Program-made: the position numbers and the translations under genes
The notes under the pieces: generated by a model
Databases searched by the model: none
Told to the model about the DNA's origin: nothing
The model's input: only the letters and a program-made list of their open reading frames with translations
NCBI GenBank assembly: GCA_045643285.1
Contig: JAZUKN010000025.1
Location: 62,001 to 126,000 of the forward strand
Origin: UMGS1696 sp045643285
GTDB lineage: Bacteria > Bacillota > Clostridia > Oscillospirales > CAG-272
Length of the DNA: 64,000 bases
Direction of reading: 5' to 3'
Shown here: positions 49,239 through 57,705 of the stretch, piece after piece
Layout: each line of letters opens with the position of its first letter
Position numbering within the stretch: position 1 is the first letter of the stretch

Positions 49239-52200
49239 ATGGACGAAAAAGCAAAGAAACAGGCAGACGCTACTCGGAGATACCAGAAGTTCATCGAGAA
49301 GCAAAGCGGAAAAGCGGTCAGACCTCTGCTTCCTCAAAAGCCGTTCCGTGATGACGGTTTCGTGAACTTCGCCAATAAGTACGGCACGGCACAGGATACG
49401 ACCGAGAACTACACGTTCCAGCGTGAAGAAGATGTGATGGACGAAGAACTCATCACGTTCTACGAAGGAAACGGTCTGTTCGCAAAAATCATAGATGCAC
49501 CCGCCGAGGAAGCGATCAAGCACGGCTTCGTTCTAGGCGATGTTAAAGATCAGGCGGTTCAGGACTTCTGCTATGAATCGCTTGACGAACTGGACTGGGA
49601 AGAAACGGCTATGACCGCTCTGAAATGGTCCAGACTGTTCGGCGGTTCCATTGTCGTTATGCTTATCAACGATGGCAGAGGCATTGACGAACCGCTCGAT
49701 TGGAGCAACATTCAGTCGATTGATGACCTCCGTGTTTACGACAGGTCATTGATACAGCCGGATACAACGTCGATGTTCACTTATGAAAGGGATGACCCGT
49801 TCAGAACGAGAGCAAGCCGACTTGGTACTCCGGAAAGATACCACGTTTACAGCAAGTACGGTAACTTCACGGTACACGAAAGCAGATGTCTGATATTCCC
49901 GAACGGCATTCTTCCCGAGAACACGACGCATTCGACGTATGAGTTCTGGGGTATGCCCGAGTATATCCGCATCCGCCGTGCAATTCGTGATACCGAACTG
50001 GCTCACTCGAACGCAGGCAAAATGCTTGACCGCTCCGTGCAGGCGGTTTACAAGATGAAAGACCTTGCTCAACTGCTTGCTACCGAAGAGGGTGAGGACC
50101 TCGCCGTCAAGAGAATGCAGACTGTTGACCTTGCGAGGGGTCTGTTAAGCACGATACTCCTCGATGCCGAAGGTGAGGATTACGATTTCAAACAGTTCCA
50201 GTTCGGCGGTGTATCCGAAGTCATTGATACGGCTTGTAATTTCCTGTCGGCTCTGACCTCGATACCGCAGACCATTCTGTTTGGTCGTTCACCTGCAGGT
50301 ATGAACTCGACCGGAACATCCGATTTGGAAAACTGGTACAGTTATGTTGAACGCATACAGAAAAGGACGGTTCGCAACAACCTGCGGTATCTGCTTTCGA
50401 TTATCTTCCAAGCTGGAGTTGCTACGGGAGAAATCGACGAAGTCCCGAAAATCAAGGTTGAGTTCAACCCACTATGGTCTTTGAGTGAGGCAGAACAGTC
50501 CGACCTCGAACTGAAAAAGGCACAGATCCAGCAGACCAAAGCATCGACAGCACAGATTTATGTCGATATGCAGGTAATCGACCCGACCGAAGTCAGAAAG
50601 AAACTGGCCGACAGTCAGGAATTCGATGTCGAGAATATGCTCGATGAGTACGACCCGGGCGGAGACGACCTGTTTCCCGAAGAACCCGATGAAGACGATC
50701 CCGACGAGGGCAATTCTCCCGATGCAGCTCCCGCAGCGACCAAATTGCCGCAGGATATGACAGATGAGGAACTTGCTCATAAGGCGTTAGAGGGCGTAAA
50801 TAACGAAGATGACGAAGGGGGTACATACACATCCCTTGAACAGAAAAACCCGCTTTCTGTGGGCGTTATTGTGATTTCAGAGGGTAAGGTGCTGTGTGGT
50901 ACAAGGATGCACGGCACCGGACGTGGTCTTATATGCGGTCCTGGCGGTCACATCGAAGACGGTGAGACTCCCGAGCAGGCAGCATTCAGAGAAACCGAAG
51001 AAGAATTCGGCATAAGCCCGAAGGAACTCATCCCGATTGGCTACGGCCCGAAAGAGGTTACGAGCGGGTTGACTCCCTGCCTGTTCCTCTGCACCGAATA
51101 CAACGGCAAACCCTACGCTGCATCCGACGAAATCAAGGATCCGGAGTTTATCTCGCTTGAAGAACTCGAACTGCTTTCGCCCTCTCTGTTCCAGCCGTTC
51201 AAAGACGGTGTGGAAAAGGTTGTTGCTTCCCTCGATGATGAAACGCTCGAAGACGGAGGCCCCGGAAGCGGAAACTTCGGACACGAAGGAGTTCCTGGGC
51301 AAATAGGAGGCAGTGCACCTCAAAACGGTTCAGTGCTTTCAAACAGGAAAAAGCCAAATGTTCAAAAAGCCGAAGAATTTGACAGCTATATTTCTTCTCA
51401 TCATTTAGCACCGATTTACAGAGGATTTTCTGCGCCTTCAGATAAAGAAGAATCTCAAAGATTTTCCGATATAAAGCAGGGCAAAGTTCCTGTTTCCAGA
51501 TCCTCGAACAGCGCACTTGGAACTGGAGTGTATTTTTGTAATAGTAAGTCAGAAGCAGAATCCTATATGTACAGAAGGCAAGGGGAAACAGGAGAAAAGT
51601 GCGGTAAAGTAGCAACTGCCGCCCTCGATGTTGGTGCTCGAACCATTGAACATTCTGACTTGATTGAAAAAAAGATGAGCCGTGAAAGTTCCGAACGTTC
51701 AAAGTTGTTTTCAATGATGAAAGAAAAAGAAACTGATTCAGACGAGTTCAGAAAAGCTGAATCTGAATACAAAAAGCTCGAAAGAATGTCGATAAGTGAC
51801 TACGCTGTTTCCGAAGGTTATGACGCTATCACTGATTCCGGTACTGGATACACAGTAGTAGTAAACCAAAATGCTTTAGTTGTAAGAGACGACGGGAAAG
51901 AGTTAACATTTCCGTTTATTTCAGAAAATCCTATTGACAAATCCACATTTTCAAGTATAATAAAGTCAAAGGAAACAACGGAAGACGGAGCACCCGAAGG
52001 AAACGACAACGCAAAAGGTCCACACAAAAGAAGCAAACTTAGTCAAGCTGACAAAGATGCGTATAACAAGAGGATAATCGGTAAGAAAACTTCTGACGGA
52101 GTTGAAATCAAAATGTTCAACGATCCTCACGCATACGACAGAATAGCACAAAGAAATATATCGAAGAAGAAAATCGAAGATATGCTTGCGAGTAGTAAAG

Positions 52201-52322
52201 TTTCGCCTGATAAGACCTATCCGAAAACAAGAAGGTGTTACGACATCCCCAAGATGAGGCTCGTTGTTGACATTACGACCGGAACCATTGTTACCGTCGA
52301 AAGAAGGAGGCAGAACAAATGA
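49239..52322 (+). CDS. portal protein fused to Nudix, ART-like and BECR-like domains
   Basis: The 1027-residue protein opens with a DUF1073-type portal (about 40-475; FYEGNGLFAKIIDAPAEEAI, WSRLFGGSIVVMLINDG, LFGRSPAGMNSTG). A Nudix hydrolase domain follows (about 535-660) with a perfect box: Gly570, Glu576, Arg584-Glu585, Glu588-Glu589, Gly591. After the linker GGPGSGNFGHEGVPGQIGGS (673-692) comes an ADP-ribosyltransferase-like region (about 710-890; IYRGF, LGTGVYF). The end (about 955-1022; HAYDRIAQRNIS, VVDITTGTIVTVERR) resembles DUF4258/BECR RNase-type toxins. A normal portal is about half this length. Confidence 0.85.
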   Translation: MDEKAKKQADATRRYQKFIEKQSGKAVRPLLPQKPFRDDGFVNFANKYGTAQDTTENYTFQREEDVMDEELITFYEGNGLFAKIIDAPAEEAIKHGFVLGDVKDQAVQDFCYESLDELDWEETAMTALKWSRLFGGSIVVMLINDGRGIDEPLDWSNIQSIDDLRVYDRSLIQPDTTSMFTYERDDPFRTRASRLGTPERYHVYSKYGNFTVHESRCLIFPNGILPENTTHSTYEFWGMPEYIRIRRAIRDTELAHSNAGKMLDRSVQAVYKMKDLAQLLATEEGEDLAVKRMQTVDLARGLLSTILLDAEGEDYDFKQFQFGGVSEVIDTACNFLSALTSIPQTILFGRSPAGMNSTGTSDLENWYSYVERIQKRTVRNNLRYLLSIIFQAGVATGEIDEVPKIKVEFNPLWSLSEAEQSDLELKKAQIQQTKASTAQIYVDMQVIDPTEVRKKLADSQEFDVENMLDEYDPGGDDLFPEEPDEDDPDEGNSPDAAPAATKLPQDMTDEELAHKALEGVNNEDDEGGTYTSLEQKNPLSVGVIVISEGKVLCGTRMHGTGRGLICGPGGHIEDGETPEQAAFRETEEEFGISPKELIPIGYGPKEVTSGLTPCLFLCTEYNGKPYAASDEIKDPEFISLEELELLSPSLFQPFKDGVEKVVASLDDETLEDGGPGSGNFGHEGVPGQIGGSAPQNGSVLSNRKKPNVQKAEEFDSYISSHHLAPIYRGFSAPSDKEESQRFSDIKQGKVPVSRSSNSALGTGVYFCNSKSEAESYMYRRQGETGEKCGKVATAALDVGARTIEHSDLIEKKMSRESSERSKLFSMMKEKETDSDEFRKAESEYKKLERMSISDYAVSEGYDAITDSGTGYTVVVNQNALVVRDDGKELTFPFISENPIDKSTFSSIIKSKETTEDGAPEGNDNAKGPHKRSKLSQADKDAYNKRIIGKKTSDGVEIKMFNDPHAYDRIAQRNISKKKIEDMLASSKVSPDKTYPKTRRCYDIPKMRLVVDITTGTIVTVERRRQNK

Positions 52323-52585
52323 AAAGTGCCATTAAAGAATTGAGCGAGGAACAGATACAGTTTGTATGCAAAGAGTGTTCTGTTGACGAAGAAACTTTGT
52401 TCTCTATGGATGATGACGAGCTGTACGACAATGTGTACGACATTATGTGCGACATCGAATGTGCAGAAACTCCAACTAACGGAGAGAAATTAACAGAACG
52501 CTGTTCATTGGCTTCGGAAATTGTCACGATTCTCGGAAACGCAATTTCATACGAAGACGACGATGAGGAAGAAACCGAAGACTGA
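52319..52585 (+). CDS. small acidic protein overlapping the portal gene
   Basis: The 88-residue protein is strongly acidic (SMDDDELYDNVYDIMCDIEC, EDDDEEETED) and helical. Its ATG overlaps the portal stop (ATGA), and AGGAGG lies upstream inside the portal gene. Coupling to a gene ending in a toxin-like domain, small size and acidity are what one expects of an antidote, but no family is recognised. Confidence 0.65.
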   Translation: MKSAIKELSEEQIQFVCKECSVDEETLFSMDDDELYDNVYDIMCDIECAETPTNGEKLTERCSLASEIVTILGNAISYEDDDEEETED

Positions 52586-52618
52586 CGCAGCAACAAAACA
52601 GGCAGAAATGCCGTAAAG

Positions 52619-52651
52619 AAGCAGAGTATCATTTGATACCCTGCTATTTTT
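52619..52651 (+). terminator. hairpin before the head morphogenesis gene
   Basis: AGCAGAGTATC and GATACCCTGCT pair with one mismatch around ATTT, then ATTTTTATG. It may reduce transcription past the portal unit, or set a level difference between portal and later head genes. Confidence 0.65.
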
Positions 52652-52698
52652 ATGCCGCCAAAAAGCACAAAACCACCGGGAAAGGGGGGGAAACGCCT

Positions 52699-53619
52699 TT
52701 GAACAACCTACAAAACCAGTTAGCCACAAAGGAAGCGGTAAAAAGCAAATTCAGGGGCAACAACACGGTCAAATGCAGACGTACACCGAAGTATCCGTCG
52801 TCTGCGGAGCGTGAGTTCTTCCGGGTAGTCGATGCCTTCATGAAGATGCTCAACGAAACCCTGAAAGAGCACCTGCCGGCCGTTATGGCTTCCTACAAAA
52901 AGCAGAGGCGTGGTGACTCCCGTTTCGACGATGCCAACGGCCTCGACAAAGACATTCGCCGTGAGTTTATGGAGATCTCGAAGGAACTGGAACAGAAGAT
53001 ACAGAACTTCGGAGTTCAGGAGTTTATCGAAAGGGTAGGCAAGGTCACGCAGCGGTCATCGCTCCGTGAATGGAAACGTGTCATCCACGATACGCTCGGA
53101 GTTGACCTTCTTGATGACTACTACAACGGCGATTTCTACTCAGAGCAGTTGCGTAAATGGGTTGACGAAAACGTCCTGAAAATCAAAAGCATACCCGGGA
53201 CGATGCTCAATGAGATGCGTGAGACCATACTGGAAGGATACCTTCAAGGTGAACCGATACGGGACATTCAGAAAGAGATCCAGCAGAGGTACAACGTCAA
53301 CAAGCATCAGGCGCGGTCGCTTGCGAGAGACCAGATCGGAACCCTTAACTCGCAGATTACACGGCTCCAACAGAAAGATGCCGGATGCAACCGTTACAGG
53401 TGGTCCACATCGAAAGACAGCCGTGTCCGTGATTGCCACCGTGAACTTGACAATAAGATAATCAGTTGGGACGAACCGCCTGAAATGTGGTATGAAACGA
53501 AGTCGAGAGGCAGAGTATATACCGGACGGCATTGTCATCCCGGAGAGGATTATTGTTGTCGCTGTGTTGCTATCCCGGTGTTCGACATCGAAACCCTGAA
53601 CATCCCGTTCAAGAGGTGA
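52699..53619 (+). CDS. head morphogenesis protein (SPP1 gp7/Mu gpF-like)
   Basis: The 306-residue protein ends in the minor-head domain (about 200-300): RDQIGTLNSQITRLQQKDAG, RYRWSTSKDSRVRDCHRELD, and the His/Cys cluster HCHPGEDYCCRCVAIPV. These proteins are carried in the capsid and help assemble it around the portal. The start is probably TTG at 52699 after GGGGGGG; an upstream TTG at 52633 would be inside a hairpin. Confidence 0.9.
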   Translation: MNNLQNQLATKEAVKSKFRGNNTVKCRRTPKYPSSAEREFFRVVDAFMKMLNETLKEHLPAVMASYKKQRRGDSRFDDANGLDKDIRREFMEISKELEQKIQNFGVQEFIERVGKVTQRSSLREWKRVIHDTLGVDLLDDYYNGDFYSEQLRKWVDENVLKIKSIPGTMLNEMRETILEGYLQGEPIRDIQKEIQQRYNVNKHQARSLARDQIGTLNSQITRLQQKDAGCNRYRWSTSKDSRVRDCHRELDNKIISWDEPPEMWYETKSRGRVYTGRHCHPGEDYCCRCVAIPVFDIETLNIPFKR

Positions 53620-53623
53620 TGAT

Positions 53624-54160
53624 ATGAAAGTTACCGGAAAGATAAAGAGCATAATGCTAGACATCGCTTCCCGACATCCTATCGTCACTCTCGAAATCAA
53701 CGAGAAGCAGGAAATGTTATGCAACGCCGATGAACTGACTGCTGCGGAATGCCTCGATATTGAGATGAAGAAGCACCGGAACAAACGGAGTCTTTCAGCC
53801 AACGCCTATGCGTGGGTTATGATGGACCGTCTTGCAGAGGAACTTACCATTCCGAAAGAAAAGATTTACCGGGACATCATCAAGAACATCGGCGGCAACT
53901 GCACCTACGTCAAGGTCAGAAACGACACCATCGACAAGCTCATCGAAGAATGGGATAAGAAAGGGCTAGGTTGGTGCAGCGAAGTCATAGACGGTGACGG
54001 CGATTACACTGAAGTTGCTCTGTACTACGGTTCCAGCACCTACGACACGAAGCAGATGTCACGGCTCATCGAACTCGTTATTCAGGAGTGCGAGGAGCAA
54101 GGCATCTCGACTGAAACCCTCGAACGTGCCGCTTATATGGAGGGGCTTCTGCAACAATGA
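53624..54160 (+). CDS. NinB/YbcN-like recombination protein
   Basis: The 178-residue protein carries KKHRNKRSLSANAYAWVMMD and a following helical domain, the pattern of NinB-like Firmicutes phage proteins that act in single-strand DNA recombination. It is out of place among head genes. GAGGTG precedes the ATG. It shares ATGA with the HNH-like gene. Confidence 0.75.
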   Translation: MKVTGKIKSIMLDIASRHPIVTLEINEKQEMLCNADELTAAECLDIEMKKHRNKRSLSANAYAWVMMDRLAEELTIPKEKIYRDIIKNIGGNCTYVKVRNDTIDKLIEEWDKKGLGWCSEVIDGDGDYTEVALYYGSSTYDTKQMSRLIELVIQECEEQGISTETLERAAYMEGLLQQ

Positions 54161-54453
54161 AAAGCATCCTTCAGAACGACACACAGCATTGCTTCCTGTG
54201 CGGAAGAAATGCGAACTTTGAACCGCTCGACAAGCACCACGTTTTCGGAGGTGCTTTCAGAGATAAATCGGAAAAGTACGGATTGACCGTATATCTCCAC
54301 CACTTCACCTGCCATATTTTCGGAGAAAACGCAGTCCACTCCGATAATGAAGTTATGGAGCAGTTGAAAGCATACGCACAAAAGGTTGCTATGGAGCATT
54401 ACGGTTGGACTGTTGAAGACTTTATCCGAAAGTTCGGAAAGAACCATATTTGA
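54157..54453 (+). CDS. HNH-like zinc protein (NinG/Rap-like)
   Basis: The 98-residue protein has CFLCGR, DKHHVFGGAFRDKSEKYGL and LHHFTCHIFGENAVH. The Cys pairs and central HH fit a small HNH nuclease fold. In phages such proteins lie beside NinB-like genes and are linked to recombination. Overlaps both neighbours. Confidence 0.78.
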   Translation: MKSILQNDTQHCFLCGRNANFEPLDKHHVFGGAFRDKSEKYGLTVYLHHFTCHIFGENAVHSDNEVMEQLKAYAQKVAMEHYGWTVEDFIRKFGKNHI

Positions 54454-54470
54454 CGAAAGGAGATCACAAA

Positions 54471-54857
54471 ATGGTAAATTATGAGCAGGACAAACGCCTT
54501 GCGGAAATCGCCGAGAAGGTCATCGAAGACCATGCCAATTTGCACCACCTGAAAGATGATCGTTGCAGGATTGCCTACCAGTATTCCGATGAGGAAAAGA
54601 AAAGCAAAGGCAAGACGGTATTCGCCGACACCGAAAAGGTCAAGGACAAACTGAAGGCGATTCTTCCGTATGACTTTATCGTCACGTTCTATCGCCCGAA
54701 CACGGCAAATCTCACTGATGAGAAGATGGAACGTCTTATGTACCACGAACTCCGTCACGTCGGGTTCGATGCCGAAAAAGGAAAGTTCACGATTATCCCC
54801 CACGAAATCGAGGACTTCCGTGATGTAGTTGATGCTTGGGGCATCGACTGGATCTGA
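54471..54857 (+). CDS. putative phage metallopeptidase
   Basis: The 128-residue protein has LMYHELRHVGFD, an HExxH-like zinc motif (HELRH), and before it a region (KDDRCRIAYQYSDEEKKSKG, TADTEKVKDKLKAILPYDF-like) typical of the phage 'putative metallopeptidase' family. Substrate unknown. RBS AAAGGAG precedes the ATG at 54471. Confidence 0.85.
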   Translation: MVNYEQDKRLAEIAEKVIEDHANLHHLKDDRCRIAYQYSDEEKKSKGKTVFADTEKVKDKLKAILPYDFIVTFYRPNTANLTDEKMERLMYHELRHVGFDAEKGKFTIIPHEIEDFRDVVDAWGIDWI

Positions 54858-54883
54858 AATTAACAGAAAGGTCGGTAAACCGA

Positions 54884-55060
54884 ATGGAATCGAAAGAGAA
54901 AATCAAGGTGTTCATCTGTTTCGAGGACGGCAAGACGGTGTGTATTTGCAAACGGTCAAAACGGAAGTGCAATAACCCAAAATGCGAACCGGATGTCGTA
55001 GAGCGTGACCGCTACTACGGCTGGCAACAGACATTCCGCCAGAACAGATACGGAAAGTAA
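54884..55060 (+). CDS. small basic Cys-containing protein
   Basis: The 58-residue protein (MESKEKIKVFICFEDGKTV at the start) has CICKRSKRKC and a later Cys, and is rich in Arg/Lys at its end. Not recognised. A weak AGAAAGG lies before the ATG. Position in a run of coupled genes supports it. Confidence 0.55.
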   Translation: MESKEKIKVFICFEDGKTVCICKRSKRKCNNPKCEPDVVERDRYYGWQQTFRQNRYGK

Positions 55061-55082
55061 TCTGAGAAAGGTCTGATGAACA

Positions 55083-55175
55083 ATGAATATCGTATCGAAT
55101 AGTCGTGATTCTCCGGTACAGGCTACCGGACCTCCCGAAGCCAGAATCCGAAAGAAAGGAGTGTTTCGGCTATGA
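55083..55175 (+). CDS. very small reading frame coupled to the next gene
   Basis: A 30-residue frame (MNIVSNSRDSPVQATGPPEA at the start) is preceded by GAAAGG and ends in an ATGA overlap with the gene at 55172. It may be a true small protein or a leader that couples translation. No family. Confidence 0.4.
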   Translation: MNIVSNSRDSPVQATGPPEARIRKKGVFRL

Positions 55176-55483
55176 AGAATGCTTACCTTATCAGTTCCGC
55201 ATCCCGGCAGATTATCAAAGTCTGCGAACGCATTGACTCTTTGGCAATGGCGTCAACGGAAGCGGAAACGCAGGGGGAACCCTCTCTCGCCGGTGCTTAT
55301 GAGGAACAAGTCAACGGACAGATTGCTGACCTTCAGCAGTTAGTCCTTGAACTCACCCGCATCGCACTGCCGGATGAAACCGACGAGAATACAGATGAAG
55401 GCAGTGTTTTTGCAGAAGGCGAACTCAACGCTGTAACAGGCGAAGAAGAAACCGACTGCGGAGATGAGAACGTTCAGAAATGA
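55172..55483 (+). CDS. hypothetical acidic protein before the protease-scaffold gene
   Basis: The 103-residue protein is helical in its first 70 residues (ASRQIIKVCERIDSLAMAST, IADLQQLVLELTRIAL) with an acidic tail. GAAAGGAG precedes the ATG. I recall similar frames before DUF2213 genes but no function. Confidence 0.62.
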   Translation: MKNAYLISSASRQIIKVCERIDSLAMASTEAETQGEPSLAGAYEEQVNGQIADLQQLVLELTRIALPDETDENTDEGSVFAEGELNAVTGEEETDCGDENVQK

Positions 55484-55523
55484 CGTTCTCTTTTTAATAT
55501 GCTCCGAAAGGAGGGGATCGTAT

Positions 55524-57089
55524 ATGACTCCCAATTTGAAAAGAGTGATTCGTCTTGACAGCTTACCGCTCGGGCAGACGATGTTCACTCACGAAGGTTA
55601 CTTGATGGACCGACCTATCCTGACGTCCACAGGTATCTTCGAGTACCACAATCCTGACGGCTCTGTCAGGAGGGAGCTTCGGCTCCCTGACGAGGTGTTT
55701 GCGAAGGAAAGTCTCGAATCGTACAAAGGAAAGCCGATTATTGTTACTCACGATGCCGGACTCATCGACAAGAATAACGTTCACGACGAATCCATCGGTA
55801 CGATTTTGTCAGACGGGTATCAGGACGGTGACGACGTAAGAGCAGAAATCGTCATCCACGACACCGACGAAATGAGAGAGAGCAGACTGAAGGAACTGTC
55901 CCTCGGTTATAACCTCGACCTCGACGAAACTCCCGGTGTATGGAACGGAGAACCGTATGACGCAATCCAACGCAATATCCGAATCAATCATTTAGCACTC
56001 GTTCGAGAAGCCCGAGCGGGAGAACAAGCACGACTGAATATTGACAGCCGTGACTTTAACATCCTTAAAGGAGGAAAAACAATGGCGAAGAAGAAACTCA
56101 CCAAGAAAACTGCTCGTCGTGACGGCGTTCTCAGTCCGGAAGAACTCGCCAAAGCAATCGAGCAATACAAAGCCCGCCGTGCAGAGCGTATGGCGGCAGC
56201 CGACGAGGAAGAACTCGAAAAGAATGCTGCTGCGGCAGCCACCGATGAGGGCGAGGAGACTGTTGCTGTCGCAGGTCAGGATCCCGAAACCATCGAGGAA
56301 CAGGTTCAGCTCGTCAAAGACCGTCGTGACCGTCGTGATGAAGCTGGCGACCCCGAGACCGTAGAGGAAGCTCAGGGTGTCATCGCAAATCAGGACGAAG
56401 ACATCGACGTTCTCTTTGACATCATCGACACCTTGCTCGCCAAGGAAGCGTTCGATGAAGCCGAAGGAGAAACTGCTCCTGCTGAGGGAGAGGAAACCGC
56501 ATCCAACGAAGGCGAGGAGGAAGAAGTTGCCGCTGACGAAGGTGAAGAAACCGAAGGCGAGGAAACCGATACCGATGAGGGAGAGGAAGAAACCGCTGAG
56601 GAAAACACCGACGAAGGTGACGACGAAACCGCTTGCGACGAGGACGATGATGTTGTTGCTGAAGACGAAGGCGAGGAAGAATGCGAAAATGCCGATGAAG
56701 ATGAGGAGGAAACTCCTGCTGCTTCTAACGGTGCTATGAACGCTGACTCTGTTGACGCTATCGTCAGAACCCGCATCAAGCTCGGTATGATCGGTCGTAC
56801 TCTCAACCTTGACGGGTTGGAGAATATGAACATTATGAAGGCAAAGAAAAAGGTCATCAAAGCCGTTCGCCCCAACATCCGTCTCGACGGTAAGGGTGCC
56901 ACCTTCATCAATGCTGCGTTCGACCTTGCTTGCGACGAGGTCAAGAACCTCAGCAAGAAGAACACTGCTTATCAGAAAAAGCAGATGTTCAACAAGAGCA
57001 CTTCCCGTGCTGACAGCAAAACCACTCGCTCCGGTGCGGAGTCCGCTCGTGAGCGTATGATCAAAAAAATGAATAAGGAGGGCAAATAA
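55524..57089 (+). CDS. DUF2213 prohead protease fused to acidic scaffold
   Basis: The 521-residue protein has a DUF2213 N-terminal domain (about 1-185; FTHEGYLMDRPILTSTGIFE, YKGKPIIVTHDAGLIDKNN, LKELSLGYNLDLDE) known from phage head gene sets and considered a prohead protease. The rest is a scaffold: an Ala/Glu helix, then a Glu/Asp/Thr-rich low-complexity stretch (about 325-425), and a basic C-terminal helix (about 440-521) likely to bind the capsid protein. GGAGGGG lies before the ATG at 55524. Confidence 0.85.
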   Translation: MTPNLKRVIRLDSLPLGQTMFTHEGYLMDRPILTSTGIFEYHNPDGSVRRELRLPDEVFAKESLESYKGKPIIVTHDAGLIDKNNVHDESIGTILSDGYQDGDDVRAEIVIHDTDEMRESRLKELSLGYNLDLDETPGVWNGEPYDAIQRNIRINHLALVREARAGEQARLNIDSRDFNILKGGKTMAKKKLTKKTARRDGVLSPEELAKAIEQYKARRAERMAAADEEELEKNAAAAATDEGEETVAVAGQDPETIEEQVQLVKDRRDRRDEAGDPETVEEAQGVIANQDEDIDVLFDIIDTLLAKEAFDEAEGETAPAEGEETASNEGEEEEVAADEGEETEGEETDTDEGEEETAEENTDEGDDETACDEDDDVVAEDEGEEECENADEDEEETPAASNGAMNADSVDAIVRTRIKLGMIGRTLNLDGLENMNIMKAKKKVIKAVRPNIRLDGKGATFINAAFDLACDEVKNLSKKNTAYQKKQMFNKSTSRADSKTTRSGAESARERMIKKMNKEGK

Positions 57090-57090
57090 T

Positions 57091-57684
57091 ATGTCTGCTC
57101 AGACCAGTTACGGTTTCAAAACCACTGCCGGTGCTGCCGGTGGCATCGTTGATCTCGCTCCCTACGAAATCAACACTTTCCTCAACGAGGAGAACACCGG
57201 TGTTATGAAGTTCGGTTACGGCGTCGTTCGTGGCACTAACGCCAACGGATGCAAACTTCCGACTTCCGCTTCCACTGCCGATAAGTTCCTCGGCATCACT
57301 ACCAACAACCGTTCCACCGAGTTCGATATGGAAGGCAACATCCACGTTCTTAACAAGGCGGCTGTCGGTGTTATGAGATACGGTCGTATTTACGCCCGTG
57401 TCGCTGCCAACCTTACCATCGCTGCAGGAGATAAGGTTTACCTCATCGTTTCCGGTACTGATGCCGGTAAGTTTACCAACGATTCCAGTGATGGTATCGA
57501 AATCAGCGGCGTGTTCAACGGTCCTGCCGATGCTCACGCAATCGCACCCGTTACCCTGTTCAACGCTCCTGCTCCAGTTGATGTCACCATTCCTGCTGCT
57601 ACTGCTACCAAGCTCGGCGGCGTTAAGGTCGGCACTGGTCTCGACGTTTCTGCTGACGGTACTATTTCCGTCCATCAGGGTTAA
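57091..57684 (+). CDS. head decoration/cement-like protein
   Basis: The 197-residue protein is Gly/Thr/Val-rich and strand-forming (FGYGVVRGTNANGCKLPTSA, GITTNNRSTEFDMEGNIHVL, VYLIVSGTDAGKFTNDSSD), with a Pro/Ala-rich C-terminal tail that resembles a fibre foot (TKLGGVKVGTGLDVSADGTI). Its place before the capsid gene and DUF2190-like pattern suggest a decoration protein. GGAGGG precedes the ATG. Confidence 0.75.
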   Translation: MSAQTSYGFKTTAGAAGGIVDLAPYEINTFLNEENTGVMKFGYGVVRGTNANGCKLPTSASTADKFLGITTNNRSTEFDMEGNIHVLNKAAVGVMRYGRIYARVAANLTIAAGDKVYLIVSGTDAGKFTNDSSDGIEISGVFNGPADAHAIAPVTLFNAPAPVDVTIPAATATKLGGVKVGTGLDVSADGTISVHQG

Positions 57685-57705
57685 TCGAAAGGAGGAAATG
57701 TAACA

